Program-made: the position numbers and the translations under genes
Notes under the pieces: generated by a model
The model's input: the letters and a program-made list of their open reading frames with translations, nothing else
Told to the model about the DNA's origin: nothing
Databases searched by the model: none
From: Cristatella mucedo
Lineage: Eukaryota > Bryozoa > Phylactolaemata > Cristatellidae
NCBI GenBank assembly: GCA_009760855.2
Contig: WPIO01000027.1
Span: forward strand, 1,244,001-1,308,000
DNA: 64,000 nt
Direction of reading: 5' to 3'
Shown: positions 47,364 to 59,700 of the stretch, piece by piece
Layout: each line of letters opens with the position of its first letter
How positions within the stretch are numbered: position 1 is the first letter of the stretch

Positions 47364-47411
47364 ATGACATCAATAGAATATGATCTTGACACTTCTGGAG
47401 GTCTTATGGAA
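47364..47411 (+). CDS. PHF12: PHF12 exon 1 (start codon)
   Basis: Encodes [16 protein letters not shown], phase 0, donor GTAAGC. An in-frame ATG lies upstream at 47325; the internal ATG was preferred because it is closer in length to vertebrate N-termini. Confidence 0.85.
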
Positions 47412-50400
47412 GTAAGCTGGCGGCGCTATTTAGACTCGTCCCCTGGCCTCCTGCGCTGGCTGAGCTTCGTAGTGTGGAAAAGGCGGCCGTATTACGCCAT
47501 CCGCAGTTTCGCTTTTTTCCCCCATGCTCGATAACTTCATTCCGCTTTCTTTCGATATTGTAGTGCCCTAGCACATGTTGAAATGTTCGGAATGGCGGGC
47601 TGACCCTCGCGCGCGCTTGTGCAGCGCCTCGATCGTTGAATGCTTGGCTATTTAGAATCTCCGGCGAACCGTCGATATAGTGGGTGCGACTTAACTCGTG
47701 GCGCTTCTCGCTTCTTGGGGGTCTGGCTTGTTAATCGCAGCTTTTTATCCCTGTAGCAAATTCAGAAGCTGATTGCACCACCAATGAGCGATGAGGCCTT
47801 GAGACGGCAGAAGAAGCTAGAAAGAGAAGCTAGTCAAGTATATCGACGGCCAGGGAAAAATCACGATTCCTGCGATAGCTGCAAGGAAGGCGGCGATCTT
47901 TTATGCTGCGATAAGTGTCCGGCTGCGTTTCACCTTCTTTGTCAGTAAGTCACCCTTAGCGAGCTTCAAATGTCACAGAGTGATAACCCGATTGTCTCTC
48001 TCTCTCTTTGTCTTTGACTGGAGCGGAGTACTTTTTATGCTAGGAATTCAGCCAGCCAGAGCTCGAGCTCTGCCGTTTGCCTTGCAGCCGGTTTATACCT
48101 GTTGGCATGTTTGTTCGGCTGGGTGCTGGAGCTTGCTGGATCTATTTTCGGGTGCCATTGCAGTTGGTTTACTCATGATGCGAATTAGCGGATGAAGTTC
48201 TTCAAGGTCTGTGTGACAGAACAGCCATCGGTCGCACGGAAAAAATAAGCATAGTATGCTCATGCAGTTTTTGCTTCATATGCTAATGTGTATCTTTCTG
48301 AGCTAGTCTGTCTCAGCAGTCGCAGATTTAATCAGTCGATCGAGTTTCTTAGTGATGGTACTACTAACGTTGTGTGAGTCGTTTGTTAGATCTAATCAAT
48401 GTTGAAAAGTTGTGTAATGTTGCTGGTGTGTGAAGTCTTAGTTGGTACCGAGTTTTGCCTTGGACCCATCATAGTAGCTCCCAGTAGCATTGCATGTGTA
48501 CATGTTTTTTATGGTGGTGTGTAAACTGGCTCCATAGAAAATTGACGTGTAGATACTAATATTGTGGCTGCTTCTACGGCCCGGCTCCCTTTTTTTCTTG
48601 TGATCTGATTGCCTTTGCGACTTGCAGAGAAATGACTTTTTAAAATTAAGGGGTTAGACGACCAGCCAGCCAGCTGATGGTAGTGTCTACTCGGACTATT
48701 TCTTCTTCTATGCCCACTCAAATAAGTAGTATGCTTGGTTACTTGTACCACCCAAGATCGTTGTGTCTGATCGGTCTTAGATTCAATAGCTGGCCTGACC
48801 ACATATCGATCACATCACAAGTGACTGGGCAAAGTGCCACGGTATTCGTGTTGCTGTGTGTTGTTGCCAAGAGTTCCCCCTTGCTGCAATCGTCATTTCT
48901 GTCATTTTCATATATTCTAATGCTGCTGCTGATCACTAGCTCATTGCGACTATTTGATTAGGTGGTTTTCTTTTCTGTTAACCATCATGCATGATATATT
49001 TATTGTTTCCAGTGAGGTGTGCCTATTGAAGATCGATGTGTGCAGTCAGTTGTAAATACTATTACATTTTTTTTACCGCTATTCAGCTGAATGTACTTAT
49101 AGATATTGATGCTCTGTGAATTTTATTGCAGTGACCCTCCATTGGAAGAAGAAGATGTGCCTAGTGGTGAATGGCTATGTCATAAATGCAAAGTGTCTCT
49201 GTTGCAAGTAAGTTGTGGTCAGTGTGCTCTCTTGTGGTAGTGATTGCCATCGATCGCTCTGTTTCATAATTGACCTAGGTCGTGGCTGGTCTGGCTTTGT
49301 TTCGTTTTGTGCACATTGCAAATGAGACTGGTCTGTTGCTTGAAGAAGCAGCAGCAATATGAAAAACCTGTAAGATTAACCTTGAATGCTTGGTCGGGGT
49401 ATGCGATATCATGGCAACTGGCAGCCTAAATGGAGAGTATCATAGGAGCCCATCTCTTTCTCACGTGCTGTGTGAACCATGCTAAGAAATTGCATGATGG
49501 GTTACATTGAGCAGTGATGGCACACTAGGTAAGGCGGTTGCTTTTCACTACCTTGGTCCCGAAGTGGTGGGTTCGAATCCTGCGGGTTGGGGATTCCTTA
49601 TCGCTGCTGCAAGTGGTGGTGATAGCCGTAAAGGCTCTTCTGTCGATATACAAAAAGAGGCTGTTAAATCAGCTAGTATTTTTTCTTTATCGTCGTAGAC
49701 AAATAAGCACCCAAATTTACCACTCCTGACATTTGTAGTAGCCTCGACTTTCTGTCTCTACCTTGTCATGACATCCATCCAAATCATCAGACGTCCTCAA
49801 TATTTGGGTTAGCTTGAGAAACATCAACCACTGCAAGACATTGTTATTTATTTGGCCTTGTTTGTGGCATTACTGCCTATTGCCTTAGTAATTTGTTTTG
49901 TATACGAGAGGTCTGTTGCATCTCGAATGAGATACTGGTCTCCCTGGAAAGCATACATATAGTCCGGTGTCCCCAAAAGTTGGTGCTTCAGTGAGGGCAG
50001 ATGAGCTCAGTCCCTTGCCTTTTTAACTCGAAACAAACAAATCTGACTTCACAGAGACATATTTGACCTCTTAGATGAGTTCTTTTTGTGGACTGCACTC
50101 TTTTGACAGTTTCAAGCAAATTGCCCTGCTAATACTGTCACAATGCTGGTTATATAGAGGATTTGTGATCAAATGTGACCTTGATTGTTGTATCAGCTGC
50201 ATCGGTAGGCACAAACTGCAAGATAGTCACTATGTTGCTGAGAAATCAGTGGGCCACCAATAAAGACGATTGGGCTACAATCCTCTCATTCTTACATTAT
50301 CCGGCACTATGAGTTATAACCAGAAGCAGTACCCAACTCCAATAGTCGGTTGTATTGCAGCAACACTTCTTATAAATGTCATCTAAGTAGATGTCTATGT

Positions 50401-53400
50401 ACCGTTTTTGATCTATTGTACCTGTTTGTCCGTCTTTATCTTCTTGTTTCTCTGTCTGTCCCTGAATCCCTCTTCCGCTCTATCTCTCTTGCTCTTTCAC
50501 TCTTTCTTCTTTTTCATCGTTTGTGCACTTGCTCCGAGCTCTTAATCCAGATTTAACCAACTCGATTATCAATGCGAAAGCCCTCTTTGTGCAAATTGTT
50601 TGTCGACTCACTTAGGGAAACTAGTCGTAGATGGTGTATGACTGACAAGGAGGAGAATTCAGCTGCACTCTGGATCATCCTCGATCAGTATATTGCCGCC
50701 CTGGGTCGACTAAGTGGTTAAGGTGCTTGCCTTTGACGACGGCGGTCAAGTTCATTATATTTGACGGCCGAGCTCGTGGGCTCGAGCCCTGTGGCATATG
50801 TGAAGCGCCTGAATAGAGATTAAGTTTCCTTAGTGTGTTATACAATTGAATTTTATATTTGTTATTTCTATATGGGTTAGAGGATTTGAGCAAGTCGTCA
50901 TAATGGCTGAGCTGAATGACTCAAGAGTTTGCAAATCGGCAATTTGTCGGCACACTTTTGTCCGACTCTTATGTCGGGTTTCCTATGATCCTATGAATGG
51001 CTGGGCTGTTGTAACCCTACCTTAAGTTGTGCAAAAGTGAGAAGCCCTGTTTTTAGAAGCCCAGTCGGGTCTTGTGCCGGTATGAAAAGCCGTTTTCATT
51101 GTTAATTTGCTTGACGAGTCTCAGCAAAGCAGCAGACAGGGGAGAACTGAGGGACAGGATTAGATCAGTAATGCTAATAATAAACTTAATAATAATACAT
51201 TAGTATAATGTCCTCAGAGAATTCAATCATATGCAGTAAGTTAAGTATGATCATAGGTAGCCTGCTTAAAGTAGCCTGAAACATGATCAGTAGCCCTGTT
51301 TTGAGGACACGCAGGCCCAATCTTCTTGCCTGGGTTTTGTGAAGCTTTTTGCTTGGCATACCTTGCAGTGGCAGCCGTGTCTGTTGAATGCTTGAGATCT
51401 CGCAAGACTTTCTAGAAGTAAGCTACCAATCTGTGTCCAGTAGTTTGTAGAATCGGTCAAGTATAAACTTTCTCCGAAAACTGAAAACTGTGGTGCCTAG
51501 TGTGCTCGCTTCGCACCCGATTTCACATCATAAATGCTAAAACTCTGCCTAGTCAATAGGGTACTCAAAGTCAAAGCAGCTTTCAGTGCACGGCCGATGA
51601 CCTATTTCTGTCGTCAGGTTGAAGCAGGGAAAAGGCAAAATCGTGGGAAAAAAGCCAGAAATAATCTACAAAATCTGTATGGGGTTTTCCACAGCAAAAA
51701 TCGGTATTAAAAAAAATACCATCAACCAGCATGTCTTCACGTAACAGAAAAAGCACAAACGTAAAAAGAAGGCTTCTGCAACCAGATTCGAACGTCACTT
51801 TAACCAAGCCACCTTAGTCAATGGAATCTGATCTTGATACTGCAGTTAGCAGGCAAACAGTGCATCGTGGATTTGCCTCGGATATCTTTTGGTGTCAGCT
51901 GGTTGTCATCTGCATGGAAGTGAAAGCCTAGCTTGTGCTTGGCGATTTCATCGGCAAGAGTAGAGTATAAATTGAGAAGGAAAAAGCATACCAAGCATAG
52001 AGCCTTCGGCTACCCCCTTCCCAAACCCGGAATTTAGTGGTTCTTCCGATAGTTTTTGCCATCCATGCTCCGGAGTATCCGACTGAGATAGGACCTAAAC
52101 CATTTGCAGTTTGATCTCTGCGTGCTCCTGTTTCCCCCACCACCAGGTGGACGTTGGTTGCTACGAGGGCAGGAGGCTGCCTGCGTCCAGGCACCGGTCG
52201 CGGAAGCGACGCTACCAGGACAGCGACGACGAGGGCTACTCGCCCGAGCACAGCGAAGACGAGCGGCACGACGACGGCAACGACAGCGAAACCGCGAGCC
52301 GCTGCGAAGCGGACGACGAAATGGCCGGCGATCGACCGGACAGCGTCAGCTCGGACCCGGGCAGCGGAGGCGGCTACAGCAGCAGCAGCAGGGGTGGCAG
52401 CAGCCAGTCGTTCGACTTGCTCGTGCACGCCGCTCGGCTCATGAATCCGCAGCAGTTCGAGCTTCCCAAGGAGCTGGCCTCGTGCAGCGTGGCCATACCA
52501 GGTTCGCTCTCGGCCCCTGTTGTTCCGTTCGGCGCTCCGCTCCTGCTGGCCCCTGCTAGCACCCCTTCCACCATCATTCGTGCGTGTCCCTGCTCGTTGA
52601 TAATAATGATGCGTTTGTATAGCCCCCTATAGATCTCTTTCTAGGCTCGCTCGAGTCGCGAGCGGCTTTGCACAGTGACGGCCGTCCCAGCACGCACAGA
52701 CCCGCAGCTATGGCTTTGCTCATCACGCGCGGAAGTAGTGCGTTTTTTCTTTTCAACGGTTTGATTGCCTCTTAGTTCTACCGACCGGCCAGAGTTGATA
52801 TCGTCTGCTTAGGAGGTGGGTGGGCAGGCAGCGGGAGGAGTTTTGCAAAGAGTTTTCAGGTGGCAGCCAGGCTGTCCCCGTGCCACGAGTCTCTTTTTGT
52901 TTAGCACGTTAGTGTGCGGAAATAGGAATTAGTTATGAGCTTGCTTGCCGGTTTGTTGCTGCTCGGTGGCACTGCCTCGTGTGCATCCAGTTCGTCGGTG
53001 AATCCGTATTTAAGAATGTCCGGAAAGCGGACAAGGTTGACGTGTAGAGCTGCGGCCGGTGCGCAGCAATAATAGTCGCTCACCACTCAGTGGAACTGCA
53101 GACTGACTTGCTCCCTGCTGATCGCATTCGCCTTTGCTGGCGCTCTCCCAGGCACGAGCAAGAAGAAGACGTGCCGTGAGCTGAAGGGTAACAGCGGAGG
53201 CGGCAGCAGGAAGCTGCCGCCGCACGAGCTGGACAACGGCACGGTGCCTCTGCCGGCCAAGGTGTGCTTCATGTGCAACAGGTGAGCAGCAGCAGCAGCA
53301 GCAGCCTCTGCTGGCGGGACGGGGAGACTGAGCGTGCCCGAATCGGCGGGCATGGCCCACACGGCGAGCCACGACCGCACCCTCGAGCAGTGCCGAGGAA

Positions 53401-54190
53401 AGATGCTGCCAGTGTGCCAAGTATGGGGCGTGGCACGCCAGCAAGCAACTGCTTGCAGCGCTGGCAGCACGGCCTCGAGCCGCCTTCATGCAGTGGTGGC
53501 GGTTGCACGGCACCTTTTCCTATGCGACGGCTTTAGCACGGGGCCTTTCTCTTTGCGAGCCCTACCTCTAGCTGTGGTGCGTGTCACGCGGCTTGGCTTG
53601 CTGCACATCGGATGGAATCGTCATTTGTTTTCGTAGGTCGTGCCGCAGGGCCGCACTCCTGCAGTGTGACTATTGTCCGCTGCTGTATCATCTCGACTGT
53701 CTAGATCCGCCGTTGACAACGGTGCCCCCTGGTCGGTGGATGTGTTCGAACCACGTGGACAACTTCCTGGTAAGCGTTCAATCGTATGGCTGTACATCTG
53801 TGCCCTCACCCATCTCCGTGGGACCGCCACTGACAGAGGTGGTTGATCGACGTCTCGCTCACCATTCTGCCCGGGTCTTGTATATGTCAGGCTTCCGGGG
53901 TTCAGTTAGCATCAAACGATTGAAGGGCCAACACCCGGGTCTTACCCTTGGGCAAAGTGCTAGTCGCACGTCACGGACCGGTGATGCCGTGGATTCGAGA
54001 TCTGACGCAGGCAATTCTCTGATGTCCACTGCAAGCAGGATTGATAGCCGCTGAGGCTCTTCTATCATTGGTTAAGTGAACCTGTTGAATCAATTCGCAT
54101 TTACATTTACTTTATTTTGACCAGGTAATCCGAGAAACGGCCTCTGCTTCTAGTTCCTGCGAGAACGGTTGCTGCATTCCTCGGTCTGTC

Positions 54191-54288
<98 letters not shown>

Positions 54289-56672
54289 CTCTTGGTTGGC
54301 CTAACTCTGCCAACCAACTAGTTCGAGTTGTTCCTCCTGAGCTCGAGCTGCTACAGCCTGTGCCTCGATCTTGGCGAAAGTGAAGTGTGTGGCATGCGAG
54401 CTCGTGGTCCGAGCTCGGCTAACCGAGCTGCTTTCGCTGGCTGTAACTGCTGCACACGAATGGGTGCAAAAAGCACTCGACCCTGAGGCTCGAGCTGCTC
54501 ATAGCTTCATGCATCCTTTTTGTTCGTTAACTGCAGGAGATTTTAGCCAGTTGTCTACTTGAACCTTTGCCAATGGCTCTGGAGGCTTAAGGTCGGCATA
54601 GAGCAGTCCAGGTCCCCCCTTTTCTTTTCGAGACTACTATCACTTTCGTCTCTAGTGCTGTACGAATGCAGCCTACGGCCCAGCTAGAATTTCACCTTTC
54701 TTTTGGGCCGAGTTGTGCTAGCTTTCAGCCGGCAAACTCTCACTGCAGAGCGGCCACGTGTTGCCCAGTTGCACAGCGTCGTTCCAACGCCTGTAGCTGA
54801 GTTGCAGCAGCTGCTCTCTTCAGCCACTCTCTGCAAACCGCTGTGCTGAATGGGTGGCCTTATTTGCCTAATTAGGTTGGCAGTGGCATGCCAGCGCCTG
54901 TGTCTTGTGTGTCACAGGCTGCAGAGGTTACAGTGCACAATGGTCGGAAACTTTGGTGGACCCTTCCTTTCTTTTGATCATGCAGCCTGCTTTCCAGCTA
55001 CCTGTAAAACTAATAATAATAATAATAATAATAATAATATTGCACTTGATAAAGCGCCCTCAGAGAACTTAATCTCTTTCTAGGCGCTTTAGTTCGGCAT
55101 TGCCCTTGGTTGTTAGCTGATGTTAGAGCCTAAAGTGTTGGAGGCTGTCAGAAGGAAGAGCCAGGGCCACAAAGGTGAGGGGGTAACAAGAATGGGCTGC
55201 TACGCGATGGCAATGCAGAAACGGGCACTCATCCCACGGGATTCAGCTGGACTCGAATTTTTTGGTGTGTCCGGAGATTTCAACCCGAAGTCAAGAGTGC
55301 ATATCTATAGGAATGAGCAATTTTGATTGGATTGGTTTTGCTATAAATGTCATCAAACGTCCTTGAATTTTATATTTTGCAATCATGACATGTATATAAA
55401 AAAGTATTTAACTTAAGTGAAATGAACTACTGCAATGGTGAACAAGCAGAGCTGAACTTACATTTGCATTACACTTACACTTACATTATTCCGTCAAGTA
55501 TTGGTCGAGTTATGGAATTTGCAAAGCACAAAGCTGCAATGTAAATGAAGCTATTTAAAAGTCACAGGTGTGTACCTCAACAAGTTGCAAACCTCGATGT
55601 ACCAATGTTCAACAAGTTGAGGGAATTCGTAGTATGTGATGTGGGGATCAGCACATTTTTTAATTCGTAGATATTTTGTTTCCGGTTTACTTCCGGGTTA
55701 GGCATCGTTTGCGTAATTTTTTTTTAATGCTTCTTTATGGAAATCGTCAAAACTTCATATCCCATTTCTAACGTTTATTTTTTTTAAAGGTATCGTAATT
55801 AATTATTTGATTGTTGGACCGATCTTCTCAGCAGTTTCTCGAAATTTACCCTTAATAGTATAATAGTTGCCTGAAACTTTCACAGCCAGACCGGGAGGCC
55901 ATGACAGGACAGATACCGATGGACAAGACAACACGGCTCCCCCTAGTTGTCCCCTTTGTGGCAACATGCATACCTGTATATAGGGCAAAGAGCATACTTG
56001 ACCAATCCCGCAGCAGTTTCCGGTAAAGTTTAGCTGCACTTTCCTTTAGTCACTGCCTCCCTCTGCAGGTTCGCTTTTTCTATTCGCCTCTCCTGCTACC
56101 CACCCAGCAGCAACGCCTTGAGGGCACAGCATTTTTAAACCGCCCTGTATTTCCCGAGTATGCAGCACCTTGTCTCTTGTGTACCTGCAGGAAGAGAAAG
56201 TATTGCAAACCGATCGCCTCACGGAGAGAGTGATGCTGCTCGAGAAATTCTGCGGGCCCATAGATCAGCACGCAGTCCGACTGGATTTCATTCGCAAAGT
56301 CCGCCGCAAGCATCCTCCATTTCGCTTGAAGATTCGGCACGCCGACCGCCCAACGATCTCGGTATGCCCGAATGCTCTTCTTGTCGTGCTGCTGCGCCTC
56401 CCTTGTGGGCTCTCAGCCGCGCCGCTCTCCCACACTGCACTGGCAGTGGCACCGGCCACGTTTTTCGAGCGAGCGCTCGGCTGCACAGTCGCAATCGTCC
56501 ATGGCTGCTGCAGGTACCTCAGTCAGTCAAATGCCAGTACGAGTTCCCTCCAACGCTGCTGCCTCGTGCCGACGGAAGGCACTGGCCTGTGGCCGCTACG
56601 CTGCCTCACGGCTGCTCGGCTTCGCCAGCTGCTCGCTCGTGCGAGGCCTCGTTCGAGGAACAGGAGGAGGTG

Positions 56673-56720
<48 letters not shown>

Positions 56721-56751
56721 CGAGGCCTCGTTCGAGGAACAGGAGGAGGTG

Positions 56752-56798
<47 letters not shown>

Positions 56799-59700
56799 TC
56801 TCTTTCGTGCGAGGCCTCGTTCGAGGAACAGGAGGAGGTGAGCTCTCACTCTCTCTCTCTTTCTCTTCTCTTCTCTCGCTCTCTCCCAGGCTGCCTTGCA
56901 TCCTGTCGTCGCTGCCGCAGCCGAGCCTGTCAGATAACCGAGCAAGCAGTTGACGCTGGCTGTTGTTGCGGCAAAACGGCTCTGGTCTGCATCGGGTAAC
57001 AGCTCCGTGGTGCCGATGCAGCTTTCCCCTTGCACCTTTTTCCAATTCTTTAGTCTGTTTACCTTTCACCAGTCGTATGCTGGGAAAAGGTGCTTAGCGG
57101 TCGCTGGCTGCAGTGGGTAGCAGGTCAGGTTCGCGTGCATCGTCTCGGCCTCATTCGCTTGTAGTGGCTGACTGGAGTGGTGCTGCTGCAGCTAAGCGCG
57201 GCACAATACCTGAGCCAGTGCAGGACCGCTGGCGCTGCTGCAGCTGCGCCGCCCGGCGGCATAGCTGCGGCCGCACCCTCGCCGGCAACCTGCGGCAAGC
57301 CCACTGCCTCAGTGCAGCCAACGTTCATGAAGGACGATGCCGACCTCGGTCAGGCGCCGCTGCCGCAGGCCGCGGTCGGTTCGGCTGGCTCGCACGAATC
57401 AGACTGCTCTGGGGCTGCGCTGGCTAACGGTTGCATCGGCAAGACGACAGGTGGCAACGTTTCGCTGCTCGCCTCGCGGTCGATGGCCAATGGAGAGGTG
57501 GCAGACCTCGAGGTGACCGACTGTGCAGACGCAAGCAAGAGCCGAGTGGTGGCCATAGTGGGTGGCGGCGGCAGCAGCAAGCCTGCTGCCGCTGCTGCTG
57601 CAGCCACGTCTATCCTGCAGCCTCGCATCGGGCAGGCGAGCAAGATGGCAGCTTCGGGTGGCTCGGCAACGCCCTCTGCACAGCGGCTCATCTCGTCATC
57701 CGGTGGCGTGACCAAGGTCATCACCGTGTCGACAGCAGCCGCTGCTTCGCCTGTGGCGAGCGGCCAAGGTTTGTGGGGCCGTCATTGCCGGGGGGACGGG
57801 TGTGCTTGATGGCTTCTTCCTTTCGCCTCGCGAGCACGGCTGAGCGCCATGATGTGCGTGCTGCGCCCACGCGGGTTTGACGCACGGCCGTGCTGCTCGT
57901 ACACCGCTCACAGGTAAAGCGCCGTGCACGACCGTGGCCGCGGCCAGTGGCCTGTCGTCGTCCGCATCGCCGGGACCTGCAGCAGTCGCTCAGGCTGCGT
58001 CTGCTGGACCGCTGGAGTCGGCTGCTGTCGCCGCTGCAGCTGCAGCAGCCGCCGCGGGGGCAGCTGCGGCTGCCGCGATCGAGGCCGAGCTGAGCAAGTT
58101 GGACGACAAGCTCGTGCGTCTGCTGGCCTGCCAAAGGCTGCACCAGCTGCTGCAGGCCAAAGGTCACCTGCCGTCCACCACCGGCGGAGCAGCGCAGCAG
58201 CCGAGAAAGGGCATGCTCAGTGAGCTCCTCGCCCCAGCGCAGCACTCCTCGGCTGGTAAGGAGGCAACCTCATGAGCTGCAGTCGCCATCGCTGCCACTG
58301 CTGCCTCGATGTTGACCTTGCCGGAGCGCCTCTCCGCGAACCGTTGCCGGCTGACGTGAAGGCTGCCAATAGGCCGGATGCTGCCTCGCTGCGGCTGCGA
58401 TTCGGCCTCGCGGGGCACTGCAGGCTCGAAGGCCCTGCTCGGCTTGTGAGTCAGAAGTTGCGAGACCCCGGCTCTTTCTATCTACCGTCGTCATTTTGCA
58501 GGTGGTCCGACGACGACGAACCAGGTGCGGGCCAGGGCCGTGCTCAGCCCTGTTGGGGCGTGCCGTGGCCAGCCGGTCCCGATGTCCTACAGAAGTCTCA
58601 CCGTCGGCACAGGTCTGCTGCCGCCGCTTCACAGGACCAGCGCCGATTCTCTTAGTATTGCAGCAGCCTGCTTCCACTCTGCATCTGTTGCTGCTGTTCG
58701 GTGCTGCTGCCCGTTTTTTGCAATGTCTGTCGAGCTGATGCCATTGGCTCGCATCGCTGCTTGGTCTGCTGCAGGTGCCGACATGGACGTCTGCCTGCCC
58801 AATTACGCACACTGTAATTTTGTGAGCGCAAGGCATGCATGCATATTTTACGATGAGGTGGGTGACTGGCAGCAGCCGCTGCTGCCGTCGCTTGTTGCAT
58901 GCCACTGGTTCGGTGCACCTATATATTGTCATCTTCGTGACAATCGTCATTTGTCTGGCCTTGAATGAAGACAGGCTGCATTGCGCTGCTTGTCTCTGGA
59001 TGAAGTTAGCTGTGCAACCTCCCTGCGTGACAGTCCGGCAGAAGGGCGTTTTTGCATCGGGTTTAGCTAGCGTTTCTTGCTGTCGGTGAGCTTTGCGACT
59101 GAGCAAGCTGGGCGAACTGCTGCTTTGCATGACTAAGACGCACTCAGCCCTGCTGGTCCGAGAGGCATTCACACAGCCCCGAGTTCTTGATAGACGCACC
59201 CCGAGCTATTTCGGGGCGCGAGTTGACGGTATTGTTTGTGTGACTTGCGGATGAACTGACGTGTTGTATCAAGGGGGGGAGGGGACGTTAGCTGAAAGCC
59301 GCTAGATCTCCGTGCCACTGCTGCTGCCATGTCAGTACTGAAGCTCTGGCAAGCCAGCCCCTGCAGCATGAGTTGGGCCTGTTTGCTTCAGCACGGTTAG
59401 CCCGGCACCATCGTGGTAAGCTGCCCTGCCTGCCTAGTCGTCCGAGCACGCTGCCTGCCTATAAGTGCAGTAACTCATCGACGCGAAATCGTGTACTTTC
59501 ATGCTAGTCAAAACTGGCAACCCATCTAAGCATATTCAACTGGTGTAGTGTGGCAGCAGTGGCACACAGCAAAATGTGCTAGGAGTCCCACCCCCCCCCC
59601 GTGGGTTGCCGGCTGTTATTATGTTGGAAAGTGTGTGACTTGTATGCCTGTCTAGTCATGCGGCCTCTGTCACCTGGTGTGGGCTTGAGTTTTATAAATT

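Noticed and set aside
49512-49684. A tRNA gene (A box, B box GGTTCGAATCC)
   Set aside because: No cloverleaf or anticodon arm could be made, and the same unit with a non-tRNA body occurs at many places: a tRNA-derived SINE.
52154-52444. Thr/Arg/Ala-rich + strand frame
   Set aside because: Frame-shifted shadow of PHF12 exon 4.
54107-54313. Arg-Glu repeat protein on the - strand
   Set aside because: It is only the translation of the CT microsatellite; the same holds for frames at 56523-57035.
56160-56999. 279-codon + strand frame as one exon
   Set aside because: It starts in intron 6, runs through exon 7 in another frame, and is held open by CT repeats; only the exon 8 part matches PHF12.
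58270-59199. 309-codon - strand frame
   Set aside because: Antisense shadow of GC-rich PHF12 exons 11-12 and introns; no family resemblance.
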